Shown piece after piece: positions 47,980-56,289 of a stretch of DNA of 64,000 nt. How positions within the stretch are numbered: the first letter of the stretch is position 1; every line of letters starts with the position of its first letter. The notes under the pieces are model-generated. The model worked only from the letters and a program-made list of their open reading frames with translations. It ran no database searches and was not told where the DNA came from. Position numbers and translations under genes: made by a program. Source of the stretch: Chrysophaeum taylorii (lineage: Eukaryota > Sar > Pelagophyceae > Pelagomonadales > Pelagomonadaceae); assembly GCA_029834535.1 (NCBI GenBank), contig JAQMWT010000317.1:62001-126000 (forward strand). The letters run 5' to 3'.

Positions 47980-49939
47980 CGTAGAGGGTTCGCGCCCTCC
48001 GGACAGCGTAGAGGAAGCTGGAGACGGCGCCCCTCAAGGTCTCGACGATGGGCTCGCGGGGCTTGGTGTTGAAGGAGGTGTCGAGGACGAGGGGGAGTCC
48101 GGTCCGGGCGTAAAATTTTTCGATGAAGTCGCGATATCTGCGAAGGGCGGGGTCGGCGCGCGAAACGGTCTGGGGTCGGCTGGAGGCATCGAGGTGGGCG
48201 CAGGCCGGGGCGCGGTCGGGGTACCGCATCGTCCAGACGCGGCTCATGTAGGGGGAGGGCCCGGGGAGGCCGAACCATTCCCGAGAAAATTCTTCGAGAA
48301 CGGAGGGCGCGAGCGGCCGAAAGTCTTCGCGTGCTTTTATCGCTTCGTTGATGACGTCCACGACGGCCGCGTCGGCGGGAGATGCGAGGATCGAGCGGTG
48401 GCCGAGGGCGCGGGGCCCGAACTCGCTGGCGCCCTCGAACCAAAAGGCGATGCCGCGGACCTCCGTCGCGGCGACGACGGCCGCGCACGCGTCGACCTCG
48501 TCCGGCGTCTCTTCTTCGAGGAGGAGCCACTCGTCGAAACCGTGGTCGTCGAGGTCATCGTAGGAGCGGCCCGCAAACGGAAGGATGCTAGGGTCGAGGC
48601 GGGTGAAGTTGAGGGCGACGACAGCGCAACCGAGAGCGACGCCCTCGTCGCCGGGGGCCGCCGGCACCAGGAGGTTCCGTTCGCTAAGAGCAGCCTCGAT
48701 CTTGCCGTTGAGGACAGAGTTGAGCGCGACGCCGCCGCACAGGACGAGGGTGTGGTGTTGTTGGGCTGCGCGCAGCACCAAGGGCACCGCGGCGGCCTCG
48801 AGCTGGGTCTGGATCGCGAGAGCGAGAGCGGCGCAGCACGCGCGGCACGCCGAGGCCGCTCTTCCATCTTCTCGGAAGAGCGTCCAGAGGGAGACGAGTC
48901 GTCGGGGCGGGAAAGCACCGCCGCTCGCTGCGAGGAGGGCATCGCGGTCCGGTGGTGGGAGCTCCTCGCACGCGGCGGCCAGCATGTCCCGAATTGCCGC
49001 CCTATTCACCTCGAAGCCGGCGCCCGAAGCCTCGATAATCTTCGCGGACGAAACCGAAACGCGAGGCCAGTCGCACGCGCGACCCCACGAAACGTCGCCG
49101 CCGCCAGAGGGCAGCAGAGCCCAGGGCGCGAGGCCCATCACCTTCCCGCAGGCATTCCAGTCGCCGAAGATGACGTGGGCGACGGTCGAGTAGGCGGCGC
49201 CGAGCGAATCTAGGCTCAAGAACCAATCGGAAAAGCCAAACGACGGGTGGGCGTCCGTTTCGGACCACCGCTTCCAGACCGGTCGCCACCCGGCGGACGC
49301 GTCGAGAGCGTACACGGACTCGCACTCCCGCGCTTCGTCGGGGACCTCGTCGAAGGAGGCGACGCGCTTTTTTCCGAGGACGTGCGTACAGGCATCCCAG
49401 CCGTCGAGCGCCGCGTCCGACCGTACCTTCGAGTTCCGGTGCGTCGCCGCGCGGTCGCCCATGCCGTCCATCACAACAGCCACGCACTCGGAGGCCCCCT
49501 CGGCGGCGGCGGCCCCAACGGCGTGAGCGAGATGGTGCGAGACCTCTATACTGCCGGCGAACAAATTAGCGGTGTCCAAGACCTCTTCCGAGGGGGGTCC
49601 GAAGGGCGCCTCGATCCCGAGGCCCGCGCACTTCGTGTAGGCCGCCTCCTCCTCGGCCACCGAGCGGTGGTGGTTGTTCGCGGCAACGGCCACCACGTCG
49701 CGAAGGGACCGCCCGCACCCCTCGAGGGCGTGTCTGACGAGGTCCCCGACAGCGCCACCGTCGTTCTTCACGCGCGACAGTCGTTCCTTCTGTTGTGCGA
49801 AAAGAAGTCTCCCATTCGACGCATCCACCACGCACACGCACGCGTTGTGCGAGTACTTGGTGATCCCGAGAGCGACATCGCGCGACAAGGCCAAAGCAGT
49901 GGTGATGCCCGTGCCGGCGGCGGCGACCGAAACCCACAT
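47536..49939 (-). CDS. NodU/CmcH-type carbamoyltransferase, two exons
   Basis: Exon 1 (49939-48005) and exon 2 (47919-47536) give 772 residues. The N-terminal Kae1-like domain has ITKYSHNACVCVVD, the metal-binding HHLAHA (~135-140), MDGMGD, GKVMGLAPW and CGGVALNSVLNGKI. The C-terminal domain has EGASEFGPRALGHRSILASP and LDTSFNTKPREPIVETLRGA. The 85-base intron consists largely of (ACG)n and (AAG)n. Removing it joins SSFLYA to NLDLVLC, the expected family order. Without splicing the frame runs into Arg/Glu runs. The family transfers carbamoyl from carbamoyl phosphate to hydroxyl or amino groups using ATP; the acceptor is unknown and no biosynthetic cluster surrounds the gene. The donor GTCCGG is non-consensus. 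Confidence 0.85.
47920..48004 (-). other. Microsatellite-filled 85-base intron
   Basis: Starts GTCCGGAGG and ends GAAGAAG on the minus strand. About 60 of its 85 bases are ACG and AAG triplets. Length polymorphism is expected but would be neutral if the segment is spliced. Confidence 0.6.
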
Positions 49940-50505
49940 TCGCGGGGGAGGGGGGGGGGTGGGGAATTAAAAAAATAGAAGAGCGCGCGCGCGCGGCTCC
50001 GATAGAGAACATCGGGCGGCCGGGGTTTGGATTGGATTGAGTTGATCATCACCGAGGTTGTTGGTTGGTTGGTTGGTTGGTTCGCTCGTTGAAAAGAGTG
50101 CGTGCGTGAGTCCGTCCGACGGTCGGTCGGTCGGTCTGTCTGTCTTCGAGAAGAAGAAGAAGAAGAAGAAGAAGAAGAAGCAAGCAAAAGGGTCGTCGTA
50201 ATCGTCGACGTCGTCGTCAAAAGAACATCAAAAGGGTCGGGTCGGGTCGGGTCGGGTCGGACGATGAGGGAGGGGAACGGTCGACTCTACATGGCCCTCG
50301 ACGGAAGCCGGCGATGGATGACGTCATCATTGGTGGTAGTGGTGGTCGTGGCGTCGTCGTCGAGGATATGTGCAGAACGGGGGCCTCGGGAGGAGAAGAA
50401 GAAGAAGAAGAAGAAAAGCAACAAAAGCAAGCGGGCGAAAGGCATATGAGTCGAAAAAGGGTCGCGTCGAGAACTTTTTCAGGACGGGACGGGACGCGTC
50501 GAATC
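49940..50505. repeat. Microsatellite cluster between genes
   Basis: Contains (TTGG)n near 50063-50083, (GAA)n at 50147-50179, (GGGTC)n at 50236-50259 and another (GAA)n at 50393-50415. No gene is supported in this 566-base spacer. Confidence 0.8.
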
Positions 50506-51364
50506 TCAGGGACGAGGCATGGGCGGCGGGACGAGGACGGGGCCGGGCGCGCCGGCGGGATAGCCAACGACGGGCTCCTCCATTTTGACTGGCTGTCCTT
50601 GCGTTCGGTACTCCTCCATGGCCTTGCCGTACTGCCTGCGGGCCTCGGCCTCGGCCTCGACATAGGGGGCCTTGGTAGCGTCGTCGGCCGCCTTCCATAT
50701 CGCGCCGAGCATTCTGGAAATTTCCGTATTGTGAAGGGTAGGGTTCGCGTCTTTCAACGCCTTGCGCTTTTCGTTGGCGAAGAGCAAAAAGGCCGAGGCC
50801 CCGCGCTTGGGGGCATTCGGATCTTTTCTTTGTCTCTTGCGGCGCCCGCCGTCGACGCCGCGGCGCGCGACCGCGACCGTCGACGGCCCGTCGAACGACT
50901 GCATCTCGGTCGCGTACCTGCGATATTATGAGATCTTTACATTATTTCGCGCACCGAGCCTTGTCTTCGTCCGAGAGCTGCTTCCACTTCTCCTTCTCCG
51001 TCTCGGGGAGAGCGTTCCACTGCTCTCCCAGCGTTCGCATCACGTCCTTGGCGGCCGCGCCCGGAAGCGAGTCGTGCACCGACTTCCACCTGTCCTTGAC
51101 GAAGGTAACGTAGGGCGACATGGGCCTCTTGGGGGCCTCGGGATTCCTGCGCACCCCCCGACGCTGACCCTTGGCCCGCGGAATCGGCGCGGGCATCGTC
51201 CCCATGGGGGCGTACTGGGCGAGGTGGTGATGGCTCGGCGGCGGCGGCGGGAGCTGCTGCATCGGCACGTGGAACGCAGACAGCGACGGGGGCTGCTGTT
51301 CCAACCCACCCATCGACTGACCGATGTCTTGGTGGAAGTTCGGATAGAACTGCCCGGTATTCAT
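50506..51364 (-). CDS. Two-HMG-box DNA-binding protein, two exons
   Basis: Exon 1 (51364-50955) and exon 2 (50917-50506) join across a 37-base intron (GTGCGC...TCGCAG), completing DKARYATEMQSF. The total is 273 residues. Box 1 starts NPEAPKRPMSPYVTFVKDRW and runs through LGEQWNALPETEKEKWKQ. Box 2 starts DPNAPKRGASAFLLFANEKR and runs through MLGAIWKAADDATKAPYVEA. The N-terminus is Gln/Pro/His-rich and the C-terminus proline-rich. Such HMGB-like proteins bend DNA without strong sequence preference and act in chromatin or, less often, in organelles. No transit peptide is visible. The basic RRKRQRKDPNAPKR linker suggests nuclear import. The first exon alone ends at a stop inside the intron. Confidence 0.88.
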
Positions 51365-51864
51365 CTCCGAAAATCCCAACGACCTTGTCCAACTCAACCA
51401 ACTAGCACGACCAACAAGCACAGATGCTCCTTAATCTTTTTTGAGAGAGAGGACTGTTGCCGTCTTTTGTTTACAACACACACACGTCTCTCCTCCTTCT
51501 TCAGTATTGTACGGTTTAACGTGATTTCGAAGATGTACAGATACATACATACTCGCATTCCACACTACTTACCGGGACGTAGCCGGAAACTCACCCTTTG
51601 ATAGAACGTTCTGGATGCCCGACATACATCCTTCCTCCATATTATTGCGATCTATCAATCAACTGTCCTGACACCACCCGAAGCAAGCAACCGGCAACTC
51701 ACTCACTTTCTCTCGAATCTCCGCCGAAAATTCTTCTTTTTTTGCCCTACCAATTAATTAATTGGGGCAAGCTTTCTTTTTTTACATTCTTGTATGACTG
51801 GCGCGACGACGGCGATTCGATTCATTCCACCACGATTCATACTTCAAGTAGGCACCGAACGCTA

Positions 51865-52377
51865 ATGATGAAGCTCCTCCTCCGCCAGTTGTTCTTCGCC
51901 TTGGTGGCGACCGCCTTTTCCCCCCAACCACCAAACATAGTGCGCCGCGACCTCAGGGCAAACCTCCTCGTCGCGCCCGACCTCGCCCGCGGCCTCGCCG
52001 CCGGCGCCGCGACCATGGAAGCGATCGCCCTCACGGTTGCCCTCCCCGTCAGCGTCCTCGCCGGCCTCGACCGCATCAAGGAGCGCACGGCGGCCGAAAA
52101 GGCCCAGGAGGACGCCCAGGCAGCCATCGCGGCGCGAAAACGTCTCATCGACGAGAAAGCGGCTCGCCAGGCCGCCGACGCCGAGAAGAAGCGCCTCGAG
52201 CTCGAGAAGCTCGAGGCCCGCATCGCCGCCGCCAAGGAAGAAGAGCTCCGCCTCCAGCGCAACCAGGAGGCCGTCCTCAAGGCCGAAAAGGAACGCCTCG
52301 AGGCCAAGCAGGCCGCGATCAAAAAGGCCCGCGATGAGGCGAAACGGGCCAAAATCACTAACCCCGCCGAGCCGTGA
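51865..52377 (+). CDS. Plastid-targeted coiled-coil protein
   Basis: Protein of 170 residues from the first of two adjacent ATGs; the frame is open further upstream only without a good start. MMKLLLRQLFFALVATAFSP is a signal peptide ending in an ASAFAP-like motif (cleavage before Phe18), followed by a basic transit-like stretch with few acids. This is the bipartite signal of stramenopile plastid proteins. A hydrophobic segment at ~50-67 (IALTVALPVSVLAGL) may span a membrane. From ~70 to ~160 an uninterrupted Ala/Glu/Lys/Arg coiled coil follows. I cannot assign a function; a thylakoid- or envelope-anchored scaffold is possible. Confidence 0.7.
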   Translation: MMKLLLRQLFFALVATAFSPQPPNIVRRDLRANLLVAPDLARGLAAGAATMEAIALTVALPVSVLAGLDRIKERTAAEKAQEDAQAAIAARKRLIDEKAARQAADAEKKRLELEKLEARIAAAKEEELRLQRNQEAVLKAEKERLEAKQAAIKKARDEAKRAKITNPAEP

Positions 52378-52672
52378 TGCTGGACTCTTCTTCTTTGTCC
52401 CTAAACTACAGCGTCTGTGTGTCTCGAGGATTAATATATATGTGTCTCGTGGAGATCGCGTCCTGTCCTTGGTGCATGCACCACATCACATCAATAGAGG
52501 GCTTTTCAAGGTCGACTGCTGAGATGGAGAGGTCGTTTTACGAGAGGTCGTTTTACTACTACTGCAGGATGTTGGAGAGCTCAACGGGATGAACTCAACG
52601 GAGAAGAATTTTTTAAAAGTTTGCCCAGATCATCCATCATCTCTAACCCCACATTCACTTAATTTGAGAGAG

Positions 52673-53560
52673 TCAAACCCCCAAAAAAGTTTCGTGCTGC
52701 GCTAACTTCGACCCGTCCCGCGCCGTCAAGTGCAAGCCAGTAAGTCCACTTGGAACCAAAACCCCTTTAGGTCTGCGCTCAATTCGACCCGGTCCCTCGC
52801 AAACAAACACTCGTCCGTTTAAGGGTGTTCCACTTCTCGTTCTCTGTTCACAACACGCGTGAGTCGGTGCGGCGGCCTGCTGAGGTCTGTACCCGACGAC
52901 TCTGCTGCGGGAGAAAGGTCGGCTACCCGAGGACGTCGCCGTAGACGACAGTGCGCATGTAGACGCCGGGAGGGGGCTTATCGGTATTGCGCAGCACGTG
53001 CGGGGTAGGGTGGAGTCGTCGACCCAGAAGACGACGTCCTCGGGCTCGCCGACTCGGCTGAGGGCCACGTAGAGCAGAAGACGGGCTCGGGCGAAAGGAC
53101 GCCGACCTTGCGGGGCGTCTTCTGGCTCTTGTTGATCGTTTTGGCGAAGGCGGGCCTTAACGGAAAAAACTTGGTTGGAGGAGAATCGGCGACACGATGA
53201 TCGATGATGTATCGGGTGCCGTTGCAGTGGCCGTGCGACGGGTCGAGATTGCGAAAGACTTTAAGCCCGCGCTCAAATTCGGCATTTGATTGTCAGGGAG
53301 TTGGGAAACTCGACGACTGAAAAGAGCGAGGCATCGTCTTCCGACCCACCTCGTCGTCCGAAAAGCGAAACTCAGTCGCCTCGACTCCGGGAAAGGCCGC
53401 GGTAGTCATGCGCGCGTTGACAGCATCGACGACATCGTTTCGGCGGGGCGTGAGAATGGCGCGCTAAAAGAGCCGCCGTGGGTCGTGGAAATAGTCTGCG
53501 AGGTGTTCGGCTTGAAACATCATTTCTGGCTCTTACCTGAACCTAAACCCTGATTTCTGC
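52673..53560 (-). pseudogene. PIF1/Helitron-type helicase remnant
   Basis: Minus-strand frames contain the C-terminal half of a Helitron-associated PIF1 helicase. In order: FQAEHLADYFHD and, after an in-frame TAG, RAILTPRRNDVVDAVNARM then TTAAFPGVEATEF (~53530-53370); then NLDPSHGHCNGTRYII (~53250-53200); then RPAFAKTINKSQ (~53160-53120); then LYVALSRVGEPEDVVFW (~53075-53025). The motifs AILTPRN-D, NLxP-GxCNGTR, TINKSQGQ and VALSR are diagnostic of the family. The stop and at least two frame changes show decay. The Copia element was inserted 18 bases beyond this remnant. No Rep domain or hairpin end was found in the window. Confidence 0.7.
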
Positions 53561-53582
53561 TAGAAATAAAAATAATTCGTTG

Positions 53583-53678
53583 TGTTACGAATGGTATGAG
53601 GCGTTAGACTAGCGATAAGAGAAAGACGTAAGGATACTGGATACGTGGTGCAGGGGTAAGTGTCATAGCTTCCTCACA
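53583..53678 (-). repeat. Copia 3' LTR
   Basis: 96 bases with TG...CA ends, 95 of 96 identical to the LTR at 59353; the difference is A versus G in GACGT(A/G)AGG. It is preceded by target duplication CGTTG. Promoter and polyadenylation signals are not obvious in so short an LTR. Confidence 0.92.
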
Positions 53679-53790
53679 CAGGTGCTGGAAAAGAAGGAAA
53701 AGGAAAAAAAAGGGGTAAGTGAAGTCCTCACACAGGTGCTGGAAAAGAAGGAAAAGGAAAAAAAGGGGTAAGTGAGACGTTCACAGAGGA
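53679..53790. repeat. Tandem ~54-base repeat inside Copia 3' end
   Basis: Two adjacent copies containing CACACAGGTGCTGGAAAAGA, then AGGAAAAGGAAAAAAA and GGGGTAAGTGA. It lies between the 3' LTR and the nested direct repeats and occupies the position where a polypurine tract would be expected. Confidence 0.8.
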
Positions 53791-53813
53791 GAAGCTTTGA
53801 GGAAGACGTCACA

Positions 53814-54350
53814 CCCCGACTAGGTCCCGCGTACTTATCTCCGCCCGTCAGGCACATCCCTCATACCCCACAAACCCACCCACATCCTTCATGCTCCCCA
53901 CACACACCCCCCCCTCTTAGCAGTCGACATTTAAAGACGTCACACCCCCTGGGTGACAAGCGGCTGCGTCAACTTCACAGAGGCAAAGGCGGCCCAAACT
54001 CGCCGCATCTACCGTGAGTGGGGGATCGCCAACGCATTAGGCCGGGCTCGCTGTGCCCTCACCGCCCTCACCCATGTCGCCGCCTCGGGGAACCCCGCCC
54101 AGGCCGCCCGATCCCAGCAGGACGTCACCCTTCGTCGCACATACGTCCGGCGGCAGCATGCGTACGACCTACGGGCGGGGCCCGTCCTCTCTTCGCCTGC
54201 CCCACGCCTCGGCGATGACCCCGACTAGGTCCCGCGTACTTATCTCCGCCCGTCAGGCGCATCCCTCATACCCCACAAACCCACCCACATCCTTCATGCT
54301 CCCCACACACACCCCCCCCCTCTTAGCAGTCGACATTTAAAGACGTCACA
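53814..54350. mobile_element. Nested TRIM-like unit carrying a gene fragment
   Basis: Two ~131-base direct repeats (53814-53944 and 54219-54350), starting CCCCGACTAGGTCCCGCG and ending AGCAGTCGACATTTAAAGAC plus GTCACA, differ by about two changes. They flank a 274-base core. On the plus strand the core encodes RRIYREWGIANALGRARCAL and DVTLRRTYVRRQHAYD and matches the 3' part of decayed locus 1 near 27185-27480. Direct repeats around a short captured gene piece resemble a terminal-repeat retrotransposon in miniature, or a local duplication. The unit lies between the reverse transcriptase stop and the 3' LTR. Confidence 0.55.
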
Positions 54351-56289
54351 GACGCATTGTGGCGAGGTAACGAGCACGAAGCCGGAGGAAGGAAGGAGTT
54401 TCCGTACTGCGGGTGAAAATGTCGCTAAGATTGTGAAGGCGGGGTATGTGCGTGAGATCGATGATGTGGTTGCGATGATATTCGGCGGTACTGTAAAAGC
54501 GAATGTCAATATGGCGGGTGCGCCGTGTGAGACATTGGAGACGAACTTGGGTGACGGTGGTGCTATTATCAACATACATTGGGACCGTGTGACGAGGGAG
54601 ATCAAAGTCATCAAAAAGTTTGAGAAGCCAAGAGAGCTCAGCAGTAGCAGCGTAAAGAGCAAGCAATTCAGCTTCGAAAGAAGAACGAGCAAGTAAGTAT
54701 TGCGAGCGGGAGCAGTAGGCTATCATAGAGCCGCCGAGAAGGAAGCAAAACCCAGTTGTAGAGTGGCGGTCATCAGGGTCGTCGGCCCAGCTGGAGTCGG
54801 AATAACCATAGAGATGAAGGGTAGAATCGCGACCAAGAATAAGGGCAAGATCCTGAGTACCGTTGAGATAACGCAGAGTGTGGGATAAAGCGTGCCAGTG
54901 GGGTTTACCAGGATTGTGGGGAAAACGCGCACACTGATTGACGGACCAAGTGATATCAGGGCGAGTCATGATGGAGATGAAGAGGACACAGCCAACAATA
55001 CGGCGAAAAGGGATGGGTGCCATGAAAATGTGATCTGGAGAACCAGGAGCCGGACAATCAGCCGCAGAAAGATGAAGACCTTTGGGAGCGGGAGTGAGTT
55101 CGGGTTTACTGTTGATGAAGCGATGTTCGGTAAGGATTTCACGGATAGCATGGGATTGGTCAAGAGTGAGGGTTCTCCGAGGGCGATCACGCGTAATGCG
55201 AAGACCAACGTAAGAGGTGAGATCGAGTTCATTGACGTCAGTGAAAGCGCGGAAACGGAGGAAAAAGGCTTGGTAATGGCCAATGCAATGAGGAGGGTGC
55301 GCCACAAGAAGATCATCAACGACCAAAACGAGACGGAGGACCACGGTAGAATTGAGCACGAGCTTGTAATGGCAAGTGTCACCAGATCCGCGGACGAAGC
55401 CACAATCATTGAGAAGGAAGCGTTCCAAATAAAGCCACCAATTGCGACAAGCTTGTTTGCAACCATACCAAGAGCGACGGAGCTTGTAAACGATTTTGGA
55501 ACCATCGGTGGGTTGGCGAGGAGCATAGCCTTCGGGTGGCCAGACATAGATGTCTTCGTCAATGGGAGCTTGAATAAAAGCGGAGCTGACATCCAACTTG
55601 TGCAAATCCCAGTCATGAACAGCGACAAAGGTCAGAAAGAAACGGATCGTGACGATGTTGGCAACCGGTGAGTAGGTGTCATGATAATCAATGCCGTGAA
55701 CCTGGGTGTAACCGCGGACGACAAGGCGAGCCTTGTACGATTTGAAGCGGCCAGAGTCATACTTCTTGCGGAGGATCCACTTGAGGGTACAAATGTTGCC
55801 AGAAAAAGTCTGAGGGAGGCGAATCACATCCCAACAACCAAGTTGACCAAGAGAGCTGTATTCTTTAGCGATGGCTTGCAACCAGCCAGGACGCTCAGGA
55901 TTGGTCGGAGCTAAAGCTTCACGTAAATGGGTGGAAGTGATAGTAGTTTCGTCAAGGTCTGAATACTGGGACATTTCTTCGGAAGCAGAGTAATAAACGT
56001 GTGCATGAGGATCAACAAGGGTGTTAGCTAAACAAAGGGGAAGGAAGACATAATGAACTAACAAACGAAAGCTAACAGAAGAGACATACAAAGAGTTACA
56101 GGGGGAAACAGAAGCGACAGAGGAAACAGAATGGCCCGTATCGACATCAGAATGGCCCGTATCAACATCAGAATGGCCCGTATCAACATTGTGACAGGAT
56201 GAAACATGGCCCGTAAAAAGTTGTTTGTTGTAACGCGCGTTGGTCGACTTTGCGCGGTCGGCCCCGTTTGGCACGACGTAATGGTGCAC
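54346..56289 (-). CDS. Copia reverse transcriptase / RNase H frame
   Basis: This 648-codon frame carries the second half of pol. It includes the Copia opening ALAPTNPERPGWLQAIAKEY, WDVIRLPQ, ARLVVRGYTQVHGIDYHDTY and LHKLDVSSAFIQAP. The catalytic box reads LVLVVDDLLVA, with Val-Val-Asp-Asp in place of the usual Tyr-Val-Asp-Asp. RNase H follows (YGYSDSSWADDP, SSFEAELLAL). The start of the frame overlaps the upstream gag-pol frame by 107 bases in the +1 frame, so a programmed shift, a spliced product or a mutation must link them. The overlap contains three 21-base tandem units (DTGHSDV). The frame ends at the border of the nested TRIM-like unit. Confidence 0.88.
   Translation of the reverse strand: MHHYVVPNGADRAKSTNARYNKQLFTGHVSSCHNVDTGHSDVDTGHSDVDTGHSVSSVASVSPCNSLYVSSVSFRLLVHYVFLPLCLANTLVDPHAHVYYSASEEMSQYSDLDETTITSTHLREALAPTNPERPGWLQAIAKEYSSLGQLGCWDVIRLPQTFSGNICTLKWILRKKYDSGRFKSYKARLVVRGYTQVHGIDYHDTYSPVANIVTIRFFLTFVAVHDWDLHKLDVSSAFIQAPIDEDIYVWPPEGYAPRQPTDGSKIVYKLRRSWYGCKQACRNWWLYLERFLLNDCGFVRGSGDTCHYKLVLNSTVVLRLVLVVDDLLVAHPPHCIGHYQAFFLRFRAFTDVNELDLTSYVGLRITRDRPRRTLTLDQSHAIREILTEHRFINSKPELTPAPKGLHLSAADCPAPGSPDHIFMAPIPFRRIVGCVLFISIMTRPDITWSVNQCARFPHNPGKPHWHALSHTLRYLNGTQDLALILGRDSTLHLYGYSDSSWADDPDDRHSTTGFCFLLGGSMIAYCSRSQYLLARSSFEAELLALYAATAELSWLLKLFDDFDLPRHTVPMYVDNSTTVTQVRLQCLTRRTRHIDIRFYSTAEYHRNHIIDLTHIPRLHNLSDIFTRSTETPSFLRLRARYLATMRL

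Noticed and set aside
47849-49213. 454-codon plus-strand open frame
   Set aside because: Antisense of the carbamoyltransferase, with no recognisable motif, while the minus strand carries complete family signatures.
47536-49939. Assignment of the carbamoyltransferase to a specific natural-product or toxin pathway
   Set aside because: The NodU/CmcH family is broad and widespread, and no other pathway genes are nearby, so a specific product would be speculation.
54433-55914. Plus-strand frames across the Copia reverse transcriptase (for example 54892-55671)
   Set aside because: They are antisense of intact pol and lack any family motif.
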